From: Isoetes taiwanensis
Lineage: Eukaryota > Streptophyta > Lycopodiopsida > Isoetales > Isoetaceae
Assembly: GCA_021234155.1 (NCBI GenBank)
Contig: JAJEKV010000032.1
Coordinates: 310,001 to 374,000 of the forward strand
Reading direction: 5' to 3'
DNA length: 64,000 nt
Part shown: positions 49,063-61,139 of the stretch, in pieces
Numbering within the stretch: the first letter of the stretch is position 1
Layout of the letters: each line of letters begins with the position of its first letter
Made by a program: the position numbers and the translations under genes
The notes under the pieces: model-generated
The model's database searches: none
What the model saw: only the letters and a program-made list of their open reading frames with translations
Told to the model about the DNA's origin: nothing

Positions 49063-50080
49063 ATGTATTATTGAGGGTGCAAATTTGCAAATATCCTCCT
49101 CTTCAAATCCCCCCCTTCCTTTATTTTTTTGCAATATACTATCCATAGCATTTATTTTGAACCCTATAGTTCTACCTATTCATTGTGTATGAATGTCGCT
49201 CCGCAATGTAACTCCATAGTCACCCTTCCGTTAAGGATAGCATTCTCACCCACGAGCCTATGGATAGATATCCTTCCAACCGGCCATGCCTTTATTGTTT
49301 TGTAAGTGATGAACTGCTTGAAGCAATGTAGAAGTACTAGGAGCAATGATGGATGTAATTAGAGATACTGATCGGTCGTTGAATTGTAAGAATGAATGGC
49401 GGGGAGCAATACGATGAATGGGAAGAGCTGAAAAAGTAGGAAAACAGAATGAAAATTTGGGTAGTAAAACATGGCATGTAACGTGACGCTTGCTTGTCCG
49501 CACATCGCCATGGAATAATAAGGGCCGTTGTAGCTATTTAATTTCTATGCTCGCCCAAAAAAAAACATTGGCTAAAGTAAATGGAAACTATTGGAGACTT
49601 AGATTCTTAAAATGAAGAGTGAAAGGCAGGAGTAAGGATGAAATTTTTGTAAGCGGTGCTAATGTGAACAACGGAAATCTTGGTGCCAAAATTTGATGAA
49701 AAGGTGGTTGGTGCATGTTTGGGCATGCACTAGTTAGCATTATTTTAGAATGTTTTCACAAAGAAATGAAGAAAAAAGTAGCCATTATTTTGGTCCTAAT
49801 AAGAAATATGCGATTAGCGACACGATGTACCTGGAGACTTAAAGAGTGAAGGGAATGAAAAAGTAGCCATTATTTTGGTCCGCGATACGATTTTCGAAAA
49901 ATGCGGGCCATTAATGTGGTTGCAATGAATGCACAAACATGTCCTATGAAATTTTGCCATGTGGATGCCAAGTAAGCCTGCTCCTCTTTCTACTTGCCAA
50001 CTAATACTGACTTTAGAAAAAAATGTGCAAACATCATTGGTCGCGAGAAACATGACGTGGAATTCTGGCATCCAAGTTAT

Positions 50081-50113
50081 GGGCCATTTTGAGACCCCAA
50101 ATCCGCCCTAATG
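50081..50113 (-). repeat. Inverted-repeat terminus, right
   Basis: Inverse of 39489-39521 (ends CCAAATCCGCCCTAATG). No matching target duplication outside the two ends, so I cannot show they belong to one 10.6-kb element. Confidence 0.65.
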
Positions 50114-51781
50114 GAACCTTGAAGGTGAGATAACTATTCGTGGGTGCTCTATGCCATGGGAAAAGGAATCACCTTTTGAATCTCCCATGCTATTTGAGGC
50201 CGGGCTTTATATAGATTATGATCTTGTTGGTAAGACAATCAATCCAAATATAAATCACGAAATTGCAGTAAGAATGGATAACCTTTTAAATAAGACATAT
50301 TAACAAACCATTTCACTTCTTCAATCACATGAGGCAGCTCTCACCAAAGCCATATATATAAGTTTCGCACGGGCTTCTTTATTTGTTTCAGTGATCCAGC
50401 GCACGTAGCTCATTGAACCATTCAAAATTATGCACATCAGAAGCAGGACTTTTTACAATATCCAATACCCAGGTGGTGCAGGAGGTAAAGGAGATGCATC
50501 TTCAAAAGATAAAAGGCATAAATTGGAAAGTGGAGCATCAAAAGGATAGTCAATCCTTATTTTGACTTGTCAACAATGTAGCAATATTAAGTTACTAGAA
50601 TAGATAAGAGACTTGTTATCAATATAAGACTATTGAACATGCCCATCATCTCCGTTTTTCCTTATTCTAGCTCCTCATATAATAGCCTAAATTATAGAAC
50701 TTTATTCAGCATCACAGCTTGAACATCAAAATAATATAGTCTTATATGTGGTGCGACGAGTTGTTAATTGATTTTCGTGAGTTGCCTTATTATTTTTTGG
50801 CAGTTGTAAAGTGTAGGGATTGCGTTTATTCTTGATAGTATATATTGGTCACGAATGCTCTTCCCGCAATTCATAGACATAGGATAAAGAGAAGTAGCGC
50901 TGTTAGAAGTCACAAGAAAATAAAGCGGAAACAATTGACACAACATGTTGCAAATATGTTGTCTATAAACCATATTTGCTTTCTTCATTATTTAGAGATC
51001 AATGCCCCTTAATCTTGGCATTATGCTTCTGTAGATTCTATCATTGTGTGATATTGTAGCTAACATTTGATTTGATTTGCAATATTATTTTCACTTTTGC
51101 AGAGATGGCACAGATGAAAGAAGACTAAGCTAAATCTAGATGACCTTTATGGATGGCGGATGAGCACCTTCGGTAACTCACTAGCCTTTGTGTCGAGAGA
51201 TGTTGTATTGGAGCTCCTTTTGGATTTGTTTCTTAATTTATTTTATTTGCAAAAATATCATTCTAATGATGATGAAGCATCTTCAGTTATAAATGATGTT
51301 AAGTTTGCAAATTGGTAATTCTACGTGATATTTCATGTGTTGTGAACACGTGAACCTTCAACAAAAAGTATCGATCAACTTTTCAAAAGACTAAACTAAA
51401 CACTATACTGTATAATTTCTAAATTAGGGTTAGAGCACAAGATGCTAATAAGTTACTTCACCTCAATCCAAAGTCACTTAAGTATTGCATTATCAAATGT
51501 TGGACATTAACTGGGGCCCAACTGCACAGGTTCTGAACGAAAGAAATGTTCGCGGCAGCCTTGGCCGCCGCGATAAATTTCTTGTAACATTAAGTTAAAG
51601 TGGAAATGCATCATTCTACAATCTTTATATAACCTTAAGATGAAGATAAAATTTAGAAGTTTCACAAAATTATATATCCAAGTTCGAAAGTTTTCCAAAA
51701 GCCTCTATCCTTCTATGCTCGTCAGAGTTTTATAGATGGCATTTGAATAAAAAAATTAATCTAGAAATTCATTAACCAACA
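50114..51781. other. No supported gene
   Basis: AT-rich sequence with no recognisable coding region or repeat apart from the GC-rich hairpin at 51539-51583. Confidence 0.45.
51539..51583. repeat. GC-rich hairpin, copy 2
   Basis: AAGAAATGTTCGCGGCAGCC ... GGCCGCCGCGATAAATTTCTT. It shares arm order and loop (TTGG) with 38602-38640, and some flanking sequence (TTCTTGTA). Confidence 0.75.
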
Positions 51782-53374
51782 TCAAAGGAATGCATTTAAG
51801 TTCTCTTTGAAATTGAGCCCATGCATACGACTTTTATTTTTAAGCTGCAAGGCCCGTTGCCTCATGGCTTCTCTCTGTGAGGATTCGTTCATTACCATTT
51901 TAACACATTTTTCAACCTTTTGCCATGCGACAAACCCTTCTGTAGTGGCCTCAACCTCAATCCCAATCTTGAGTTCATCCACCACATATCTACATGTAAA
52001 AGGTTGGTCACCCATGAAAGGCCAACATACTATAGGAGCAGCGCAAAGAGTGATACACTCAAGGATAGAGTTCCAACCATCAATGAGTAACAAATCTGCC
52101 AACTGAGGGGTGTCTCAAAATTAGGGATTGGGGAGCCCAGTCCCAAACAAAGAGCTCCAAGTCATGGATGGAATCTAGGAACCCTTCTGGAAAGGCATGG
52201 GAAGTACATTGGGGGACAACCCACAAGAATTTGTGCTGGCTTGCTTTGAGCCCTAAAGCAAGCTCGTGTATTTGCGTCTCCCCTAATGCTGCCCAGCTTC
52301 CAAATGAAATAAAGAGCACTGAGGAAGGGGCCTGCTTGTCTAGCCACTCCAAACACGTCGATTCTTCAGCACTCTTATACAGTTGTACCAGCCTAACCTT
52401 GTCATTTTGTTCCTGCCCCAAATCCTCCAGAAAGACAGGATGAATGAGTGGCCCAATCGGTATCAGCTTTTGAGACACCGATTTCGCCTCGGGCATTTGA
52501 GACAGCGCCGCAAAAACCTCCTCCTTTAATTCATAGAATGTATTTACCAAAATCCCATCTACTTCCACTAGATGTTTCTTTAGGCCTTGCACGATTGGAT
52601 TGCTCGGGTCTTTTATGACATTCGGAACCTGATTCCACGGCACAAATGGAAGGCAGGAATGGGCAATCCACCGTCAGAGAGAACTTTCCTGCGCGGAATG
52701 TGGCAACCATGTAAAACAGGGATGTAGGGTAGAAGAGATAATGTCTGATATGGAATTTAGAAGCAGGGGCAAATGACCAGAGAACCATCATGTCGGTGAT
52801 TATGGCAACAGGAGGCGATTCCATGGACTGTAAGAGGTCTTCAAAGGCACTTTCGTGCGCAGAAAAATCTGACGGAACAGGGGAGGTCTTCAGTCCCCTC
52901 AGTAGTCATTATCTCCGCTTGTCTAGTATCATCATTACTGCAAAGGTTTTTCCCTTGAAAACCTCTCGAGGCAGGGGTTTTTTAATCCTAGTAGTAATGA
53001 TTGTACTAGCCCATTGTATGGGTCCCATGACCTATTGGTCTCCGTGGACGTTAAAAAAACTATTCTATTCTATTATATTCTATTCTAGTCATGGAGAAAT
53101 TTCGAACCCCGCCCATAACCACTCTGCCGCTGAACTGCTGCGGGGGCATTCCGGAGAGTAAAAGCAAGGCGATGTCCAGCCCCTCTGTTACGTCCAAATC
53201 TGAAGCGGTCATAGCGGCATACGATTCCGGGCTTGAAAAAATCACTGTGATGGAATTGCCCAGCCATGCCAGCTGCTTCGCCAGGTTCATCTCAGGCATT
53301 GCATGGCCTCTCCCGATCGCAAGACAAATTAGGATATGTGCTGATCTCCTTGGAGCCCTGGCGTCGATGGCCAT
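51782..53374 (-). pseudogene. UDP-glycosyltransferase pseudogene
   Basis: Once a family-1 plant UGT, which moves sugar from UDP-sugar to small molecules in the cytosol. From 53374: MAIDARAPRRSAHILICLAI with the catalytic-His region GRGHAMPEMNLAKQL, then VAIITDMMVLWSF, then VSQKLIPIGPLIHP and SSVLFISFGSW. The C-terminal sugar-donor (PSPG) box starts WAPQSLILRHPSVGRFVTH and resumes WNSILECITLCAAPIVCWPF ... GDQPF. Lesions: a LINE tail inserted at 52910-53086, a frameshift near 52650-52670, and one extra base in the PSPG box near 52086, which makes a TGA stop. The protein would need several repairs, so it is dead. Almost the whole length of the family (about 470 residues) is present. Confidence 0.9.
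52910..53086 (+). mobile_element. LINE 3'-end insertion in the UGT pseudogene
   Basis: About 177 bp carrying the same stem-loop and 3' region as the LINE at 46.8-46.9 kb (GTTTTTCCC, GAAAACC, GGGGTTTTTTAA; then ATGGGTCCCAT and GGTCTCCGTGGACG), ending in TTCTA repeats. AGTCAT at 52904-52909 and 53087-53092 is a probable short target duplication. Either an extreme 5' truncation or a SINE sharing the LINE tail. Confidence 0.82.
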
Positions 53375-54358
53375 GGCGGATGGATTGTGTTATGCCGGAC
53401 TTGAATTATAGAGAATGCAGCACGCCTAGGCCAATATTTGAAGCTTTCTTTCTCCCGGAGCCAACCTCGCAGTTTGCCCCTTTGAAGTGCATTGAAAAGT
53501 TCCTGCCATTCATTGACTCAAGCGGGAGTCTACAGGAAAATCCTTGTAGTTTGCCCAACACTACACCACTGTATCGAACCCACCCAGGTAATTTCCTCTT
53601 ATAAAGTGCACTTATATATTGAGACCGTATTTCGATTAGACACGTCTTAGAGGCTTTTTCACACGATACCAGTGTCTTATTTTTTAAGGTGTTTCATTGG
53701 TCCAACACGGCAAATAAGTGAAAATGGTTTTCACACAAGCCTAAATAGGACGTGCCCTATTTAGTATCTCTACAACTATGGCGTCTCTTTTTCTTCCGAG
53801 GGAAACCCCCCGCCACAAAATAAGAGAACCTTTTTTGCCCAATCACAACCTTTGTTGACCGGATTTCAAGGGCAGTCCTAAAATAGGACTTCAATTTTTG
53901 TTCTGCCGTTACATAGAGCTTCAAAAGGAAGTCAAGATTTCAAGGAATGTGAAGATTTCTTCACAGTTTTGTTATTTCAGATTCTTCATAGTAATTCGTT
54001 GCAAAAGTCCTCTCTGTAAGAAGCAAATTCTTATTCCGTGCTAAATAAAGCAAAAATAAGTCCACTCCATATTTTTTGGCTATTTTTTGTGCTACGGTAG
54101 GATCTTTTTGTCTGCGCAACTCCTACATAGTTCTGGATCTACAATTCCGGATTTGGGTCTGCATGTCTAATACATATACAAGGTGTCTGCTTTGGATGGT
54201 TTGGCATGATATACAAGTTGCAAAACTTACAGTGCGGTTAGAATAGATTGAAAAATTAGTGCAAAAAGTACTGCGATTATACCCTTGAAGAGGATCGATT
54301 AAAAAAAACTGTGGTTAAACCTTGAAGATAATTGATTTGAGAAGCAATTTGATAATCC
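53375..54358. other. UGT upstream region, no supported gene
   Basis: Contains ATTTCCTCTTATAAAGTGCA near 53590, which recurs near 55557, so part of it is a repeat copy. No gene supported. Confidence 0.4.
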
Positions 54359-54362
54359 ACAA

Positions 54363-54366
<4 letters not shown>

Positions 54367-54393
<27 letters not shown>

Positions 54394-55240
54394 GATGAAC
54401 GTGGACCTTTATTACTCAAAAGAATACAAAGAGTACATGGGGACTTAAAACCCAGTGGAGAATATGTCCACTAGAGCAACACTACCAGCAGAGAATACAT
54501 ATCACCACGAGCACAACTGTTTGCTATGAGTAAGTCTGAATCTGCAGATATTGCTCCCAAATGACACTCTTGACGTCATCCTTTAAGGAAGAACACTTGT
54601 ACGCCTTTACAATGCGACTATGAGCATCGCTAAGCACTTGCGTATCTGAAAAGACCTGTCCCTTGAAGATGAGGAGATTTCATCTCTTCCAAATAAGACC
54701 AGATGATCCAAGCAGATGCTAAGTGGAAAGCCCTCTTTGCCAGCTTGTCCCAAGAACTAGGATAGACTGACAATAGGACTTGCTGACTATTCAAGTCACA
54801 ATGGAAAAGGCTCAAAAGTCACTGCCAAGCAAGTCGAACATGGTGACACAAGAAAAAGCAGTGCCCAATTGTCTCATTCCTCTGCATGCAAAGAGGGCAG
54901 ATCACAGAGACTTCTGGAAGAAATCGATGAACAATAGTGTTTACCCGCACGCATCTATGAATGATCTGCCACCATAAAATAGATAGCTTAGGATGGAGCA
55001 ATTTATCCCATACCCACTTCCAGACTGCTTTCCGATTGGCGATGGAGGCAACACTTCAGGATGAAGCAGGACCACATACATCGAGTGCACCAGGTGCTCC
55101 TCCTTAACACTGCCATGAACCACCCAGAGCTGGGGGGCCACGCCCTCTGGGTGTGGAGGGAAGTGCAGCAGCTACTTTTTCCCAAATGCCACAGTCCCAA
55201 CGAAGGAGGAGGAACTTCAGTTTGAACTCATTCCACGTCA
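54367..55240 (-). mobile_element. 5'-truncated L1 LINE
   Basis: Minus strand, tail as a T-tract at 54365-54392, with an 8-bp target duplication ACAATCTT (54359-54366 and 55241-55248). It encodes the zinc-binding RT-associated (zf-RVT) domain: HPKLSILWWQIIHRCVRV and CPLCMQRNETIGHCFFLC (Cys-Cys-His-Cys), then a frameshifted SAWIIWSYLEEMKS. Different L1 family from 7189-8746 by sequence. Confidence 0.88.
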
Positions 55241-55554
55241 ACAATCTTGTCTCATTATACCATTAGATCTTCAGAATAGAATGTTCTTCTCTCAAAACAG
55301 AGTTTCTCACTCACTTCTTTCCCACAAAACAGAGTACTGTGAAACAGAAAATATAAGACATGTCCTATTCTATGAGACATGTCTTATTTTAAAGCAGTGT
55401 GAAAGTGCTTTTCTTAAGACATGTCCTAACTCTGACGTGGAGCTTAAAATGATGTCTTATCACAATAACAGTCATAAAATAAGATTGTCGTGTGAAAAGC
55501 CCCTTATTCTGATTAAAATTTTTAAAATCTTTGTTTACGCTAAACCCATCTACG

Positions 55555-55815
55555 CAATTTCCTCTTATAAAGTGCATTTGATATTGAGACCGTACTTTGA
55601 TTAGACACGTCTTATTCTAATTAAAGATTTTAAAATCTTTTTTTTGGTGTGTGCATTTGATACGAAGACCCTATTCTGATTAAACACGTCTTATTTTGAT
55701 TTAAAATTTTTAAAAATCTTTGTTTTGGTGTGTGCATTTGATATTGAGACCATATTCTGATTAGACACATCCTAATTTGATTAAAAACTTTAAAATCTTT
55801 GTTTTGATGTATTAT
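55555..55815. repeat. ~85-bp tandem repeats
   Basis: Three to four units of GTGCATTTGATAYNGAGACC followed by TATTCTGATTARACACGTCT and AAAATCTTTGTTTTGGTGT. A related start lies at 53590-53650. Confidence 0.8.
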
Positions 55816-56185
55816 GGAAGATCTTGTTTTGCTGACTAAAAAAAAAATTAAAAAAACACTAGGAACGACATACAAACCATTAAAAAAAATACATGTCCCA
55901 TAACACACCAAAACAAAGATTTTAAAAACTTTTTATTTTTGCATATAAAATACGACCATGTTTAAAGAATTTAAAGAATCTAAGAGCAAGAATTTAAGAA
56001 CCTCTTGCAATACGAACTTAGCTAAGTAAAAGATCCAGGTCTCTTGTATTGAATCAAATAGATATGGAAGCACAATTTATCCACCCAACTAGATCCACGG
56101 GCTTAGGCAATTATCTATCTCTGGCTTAGGATTTGGCTTTAAAGATTGATGTTGTTTTTCGATTGATCTCCATGATCGAAGAAAA

Positions 56186-56950
56186 TTATTGGCTAAGAGG
56201 GGGGTGCTCATTTAATAAAATAAACTTCACTCTGGAAGCTCCAAAGTTGAATCTGGCATACATTGAATGGGGAATAATACACAAATAAGGTAGTTCAGAC
56301 AAATAGAAGTCTACTTCAATGCTTCCTCTATATCCTGGAGAATACATGGAATCTGAGACTGCAATTTTTTCAATGCAGAGTTTACCTATCTCCTTATTCC
56401 CATGAATGCTGCAAGCATCAAGAAGAGTAATCCAGCCTATGGTATCAAAACCCATATTTTGCTTGAGTACATCTTCTACTTATAAACGCAAAGCCTCATC
56501 AACCAAATCAGCAAAGTTGCATGCATTAATAATGCCCAGAAAAGTCACATCATTTAATTCACTCCTTCTATGCTGCAAATCCCAGAAAAATTGGAGAGCA
56601 AGATCTGTTCTTCCATGTTGGGCGCTACCTGTTATTATTGCATTCCTTGTAATGATATCAAAATTTGTTGATGTAAGAAATATCCTACATGCCTCCTCTA
56701 GACTGCCACAATTGGTATATATATGTATAAGTGTAGTAGATGCTATAGGATTGAATTCGAATCCAAACTCTGCAACTTCTCAACATATCCAACAACCATT
56801 GCACTCCATGACACCACATTTTTATGTAATAACCTGTCAAAGACAAAGCAGGCCTCCTCCAAGCTTCTGCATTTGGCATACATGTCTATAAGGATGCTCC
56901 TAGCAATAGATACAAAATTGATGAATATTATTGATTATAGACCTAAATTG
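56186..56950 (-). pseudogene. PPR-protein (PLS class) pseudogene
   Basis: Consecutive pentatricopeptide units of the organelle RNA-binding PPR family: ILIDMYAKCRSLEEACFVFD, NVVSWSAMVVGYVEK, then IASTTLIHIYTNCGSLEEAC, NAIITGSAQHGRTDLALQFF and an E-type end (WITLLDACSIHGNKEIGKLC). Lesions: most of a repeat deleted after VGYVEK with a frameshift (about 56765), and a TAA at 56480-56482. The N-terminal repeats and any DYW domain are absent. Confidence 0.8.
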
Positions 56951-58140
56951 ATGAAATTGATTCCCATGTCCTGTAAGATGCGCTGTCGGGTCCAGAAGAG
57001 GCCCGCCATAGTTGAAGGCTGGGAAAAACACATGCTATGTGGTGTAATGTTTACCATTCAAACGTGGGTTCATTTACATAATCCACGTTTCGAGCTCCAA
57101 GATTCGGGGTAAAAACCAACTTCAGAGGTGGTTATGGAGAAACCTGAGGTAAAAAATAGCGATGGAAGAAATAGTTCTCGCAAGCTGAAGGGGTTCCCGG
57201 ATGCCATAGCTGGGTCCTAAGCTTCTGCTCGCTACATCTGCAGATAGGCAATAGTTTTTGCTTCCATGTTTTCCAAGATTTCATGTTTTAAAAAGGGCGT
57301 TGCTTTTTTTTAGCTTTCCTTAAAAAATCACAATGGTTGAAAAACACCCCACCCCCAAAAAACTATTTGTGATTAAAACTTTTTTTCCCAACCAAAGTTT
57401 GAAAAAAAGCATTTGCCAATGTAATCACTCAACCATGTAATTTCCTCTTTTTGGGGATTGCTCTAAGGCAATCAAACCTTAGGGGTGGGGATGCCAACGC
57501 CGTAAATATTCGACACGTGGCCATGTTTAAGCCAACCTTAAATAAAAAAAAATCGACTGTCCACAAAAGCGCATGTTATGATGTGGTTTAAATATGTTTA
57601 AGATGTGGCTATAACATGTCAAAGACCCAAATATACCATGGATATACTTGTGGTTTATACTCTGGGTGATGAGGAATGGGCATCTTCGAGAAGATGTTGA
57701 TATATGGTCAACCTGCACCTCATCATCCATAGCCACGTCATCATATGACATGGCAGTCTAATTTAGATAGTCGCATCGGTTCATGAAGAGTCGTGTCTTG
57801 TTATGCATAAGCTACTGCTAGGGCATGTCCAACCAAGTTTTCTATATTGGATATACTATCTACATTTAGTTATTTATGTTCTCTCTAGAATTTAAGATGG
57901 TATCAAAGCTGATGTGAAGATCCTGGGACGTAGTGATGAGGGACGAAGTAGGAGAGCCTCCTTCCCAATTCATAAAATAAAAAATGAAGAGATGGATGAA
58001 GCAAGGGCTTTCCAGATTGAAGAAAAGCTTGAAATTATTTCAAGCCAATATTAAAGCAATTGCCTGCATCTCTATCTTGGCAGGCATTGATGGCGATGAT
58101 GATGCACTACTACCCCAATCCGGTCTGAGGTGGATATCTT
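56951..58140. other. No supported gene
   Basis: AT-rich, with no recognisable coding. A TGGTATCAAAGC at 57899-57910 resembles a tRNA-Met primer site but is not backed by an LTR or gag nearby. Confidence 0.4.
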
Positions 58141-58149
58141 TGTCTCTCC

Positions 58150-58940
58150 TTCATGCCTAACAGAGGCATCAATCTAGGTCCCATTTCAAACTGGGCCCCA
58201 ACTTCTTCTACCATTTTTCTATGATCTTGCGCAGCAAAATCTTTTGAAAATTTCCCCTCTGGTTTGGCAGCAACATAAAGATCTTCTACGGCATCATCGA
58301 GATGTTATGCAATTTTGGCCTCAATATTCCTAAGCTTATTCTCTGCCCCCATCATCGACCTTGATCTCATGTAGGCCCTTATCTTTCCATTGTCAGGTCC
58401 ACTGGAGTATGGCATCCTTCAATCTTTGTCTCAAATCTCCAGCATTTGACTTGCAATTTGCCTCTTTCCCAATCAACAATATTAAGATTTTTTTCTTTTT
58501 TACCTGATTTAAGCAGGGCCTCCATGCAGAACTCTTCAATCATCGCCTCAATCTGAGTCTTTGCGACTTCTTTTATGCCCTTTCAGCATCTCCAAGAACC
58601 TTGTCAGGGCTTTCTATATCTTCTTCATAGGGATTTGCTCTAAATCTTCATAAGCAACGGCATGTGCTTGAACTTTTGTGGGATCTGCAGATATCCCAAA
58701 AGTGTGGGTCAATTACAGCATCTATGGTTTTCACTTTATCTGCAGCAACTTGCCTTCCTGAGTTTTCAAAGACTATCTTGCCATGATTAGAGCCCTGATA
58801 ATCCCTTGTGTCTCCAACGAAACGGTTTCAGCATCAAATTCTTCAAAGCCCAAGCAATCTGCTATTAATTTGGCCTCACTAACTTCCTGGTCTTCTGGCT
58901 TTGCATGTGCCCACGATTTTACACATGCCATGAAAAATTG
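58150..58940 (-). pseudogene. Decayed coding sequence, unidentified
   Basis: On the minus strand several protein-like segments follow in order but in different frames: HAKPEDQEVSEAKLIADCLG, ETVSLETQGIIRALIMARIV, AVIDPHFWDICRSHKSSS, EAMIEEFCMEALLKSGKKEK and VEDLYVAAKPEGKFSKDFAA. Stops separate them. Non-random composition argues for an old gene or transposon ORF. I do not recognise it. Confidence 0.4.
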
Positions 58941-59199
58941 CAGCCTACTTCATACCCATGGCCTGCATGTTTGGATTGAACTTTGGAGGTGTCCCTCCTT
59001 TATTCATAGAAATCTCAAACCTTCCTCGACTAATGGTTTATGGCATCTTCTCCATTCTACCAGCAACACTCCCAACGGCCTTTGCTTCTACTTACATTCT
59101 CTGCATCAACAACATATCACGTCATAGCCCCAATAGCCCGGTGGGTTCCTATGCACAGGCCGCAATAATAGGAACTAAGGGATCTAACTAGGAGCATAC

Positions 59200-59920
59200 T
59201 ACATACTGGCTACTAGGTCTTTACCCCCTTCCCAATACAAGAGGAGCAAACATGATCAACCAACATCACATAACATAACATCATATCATGATAATCATAA
59301 TAAGAACATCTTAACCTAATCATACATATCTAACTTAGGGTTCCTTGATTAGGGTTCAAGATGTTCAATAAGGGTTCTAGGATGGCTCTACTCTAGATAC
59401 GAAATGCTAACCAATCTGGAGTGCTAACTTCCAGATGATCTACCAAGAACACTACTCTACATACCTGCTCCAGAAGCACTCCCTCCCAATCCTGGCGTCT
59501 CCATGGTCTTCGAATTGGTCGAAGCTGCACTTGCTCCAAGATCGAATCCACACTCCGGGGGCTGCTGCACTAGCCTATGCTACAGCAAACGGTGCTCGAA
59601 ACAGAGTTTCGAGTGCGTAGATGAGTCTCAGGGTGCTAGGGTCAGGAAAAGAGGTCTAGGGTTAGGGTTTGTGCTAATATAAGATAGGGTCCACATGGAT
59701 GCCACGTGGCACCAATGGGGTGGGGCCGTGTGGCGGTTGCCCAATGGGATAAGGCCATGTGGAAATGGGCCTTATCCTAAGGTTATCTAAGTTAAGCTTT
59801 TAACTTAGATGTGCACCCATTGCCACTTCCTAAGGTATACAAGGCTATAAGGGTAGACTTGTATAGTGACGGGTCCAGGAATACACGTATTTATGGCGTA
59901 TATTCCCCTGGAACGTCACA
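59200..59920 (-). repeat. 3' LTR of the chromovirus
   Basis: The inner end is clear: TGTGACGTTCCAGGGGAATA directly after the polypurine tract. The outer end (here set near 59200) is a guess, because the other LTR is outside the window. Confidence 0.6.
59658..59673 (-). promoter_or_regulatory. Telobox-like motif in the LTR
   Basis: ACAAACCCTAACCCTAG on the element's strand, a few bases downstream of TCTTATATTAG (possible TATA). Telobox motifs occur near plant promoters; the role here is inferred only from position. Confidence 0.4.
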
Positions 59921-59935
59921 TTCTCCTCCCCTTGG
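59921..59935 (-). promoter_or_regulatory. Polypurine tract
   Basis: CCAAGGGGAGGAGAA immediately before the LTR start TGTGACG on the element's strand. It primes plus-strand DNA synthesis. Confidence 0.85.
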
Positions 59936-60339
59936 GATAATGTTGTCCTCAGCATTACGCTAAGGTAACTACACTACACGCTTCTGCAAAAACAAGATAC
60001 ATGCAATTTCTATTATTCAATTAACATATAGTATAGGCTATATTTATACTTATCCAAAATTATATAGCCTTAATCAACAGTAATGCTATAGTAAGTCAAA
60101 ACATTAGCACATAACATTAGGGTTCATAATTTTTAAGTCTAAATTATGCTTCCCCGTCTCCACGTAATGCGCTCCCGTCGGTGCTCCCCTATGCTCACCC
60201 TGCACGAGTAGCACATTACGTTAGTTAAATTAATAAATTGTGGTTTTAGGGGACCACTCCCCTTACCTACCTCCTTGAGTCGAACTACCAGCTCAAGGTT
60301 GCCCTATTACCTTGCACCCGATCATGGCCCATACGGATT

Positions 60340-60690
60340 TGAGCTTAAGGAACATTTAAGATGCTCCTATCATCGTTCATGATCAAGTGCTACCTTGTAC
60401 TCGGTTACCCGTTGTCGAGTACTCTCAGTGCATCATGCCCCAAGGGTTTCAAGCTAGGGAACGTCTCACGATCCCATCATCGCACATGATTACTTTAACC
60501 TTCACCCTGACCCCCCTATGGTCAGGTGCGCGATCCCCGCATCGTGGCATAGAGAGCATCCGACAGATGTCCCATCATCGCCCACCATGCTCACTTCCTC
60601 TCTCGCATGACCCTATTGGTCATGCGCACCTCTTGGTGCGTGTTGGCCTAGAGAATGCCTTAAAGGCGTATCTCATCATCGCTTACACGT
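60340..60690 (-). repeat. Tandem repeats in the chromovirus 3' UTR
   Basis: About four diverged units of 90-110 bp, each with (C)ATCATCG(C/T)NCAYG near a GGGAACGT or GAGNATCC start. Confidence 0.65.
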
Positions 60691-60779
60691 TCCAAGATTC
60701 TGGCACATGCACTCTACTAACTAGAATACATATGTCAGAGCTAAGGCTAACTAAGAAACATACTAAGCTAACCTCCTGG

Positions 60780-61136
60780 CTAGTCGGCGTCGACGAGCTC
60801 AGAGACGACTCGCCCATCAAACTCCTTCATGAACTCTGGGTATTGTTTCTCCAAATCCTGCTTCAATACCCATGTCGCGTCTTCCACGGGCAAGTGTTTC
60901 CACTTGACTAAATACTGGAGGAACTGAGACCTCCTAGTCTTCTTGAATGACTTATCAAGAAGCAATTCAGGCACAATTTCAACTTGCCCTTCTGTCATTT
61001 CCAACAAAGTTGGAGTATCCAAAACCTCATCAGGGTTAGGATCGTGCCTTTTCAATAAACTCACATGGAAGACCTTGTGGACCTTAAGGTGCGCCGGGAG
61101 ATCCAACTTGTAGGCCTGAGAACCCACTTTCTCCAA
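60780..61136 (-). CDS. Chromovirus integrase C-terminus with chromodomain
   Basis: 118 codons from the first ATG. Integrase C-terminal end: YKLDLPAHLKVHKVFHVSLL. A chromodomain follows: VPELLLDKSFKKTRRSQFLQ, YLVKWKHLPVEDATWVLKQD and LEKQYPEF. The aromatic cage is incomplete compared with HP1-type chromodomains, as is common in chromoviruses. It probably steers integration towards particular chromatin. It reads in a different frame from the rest of integrase upstream (61140-61330), which has stops. Confidence 0.9.
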   Translation of the reverse strand: MEKVGSQAYKLDLPAHLKVHKVFHVSLLKRHDPNPDEVLDTPTLLEMTEGQVEIVPELLLDKSFKKTRRSQFLQYLVKWKHLPVEDATWVLKQDLEKQYPEFMKEFDGRVVSELVDAD

Positions 61137-61139
61137 GAT

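Noticed and set aside
52893-53092. Intron in the UGT gene
   Set aside because: The segment has the LINE 3' stem-loop, a simple-repeat tail and a short target duplication, and no GT-AG borders that restore the frame.
57899-57910. TGGTATCAAAGC, a possible tRNA-Met primer-binding site of another LTR element
   Set aside because: No LTR end or TG..CA border next to it, and no gag or pol on the plus strand downstream.
60387-60911. 174-codon plus-strand ORF as a gene
   Set aside because: It lies antisense to the chromovirus 3' UTR repeats and chromodomain and has no recognisable motif.
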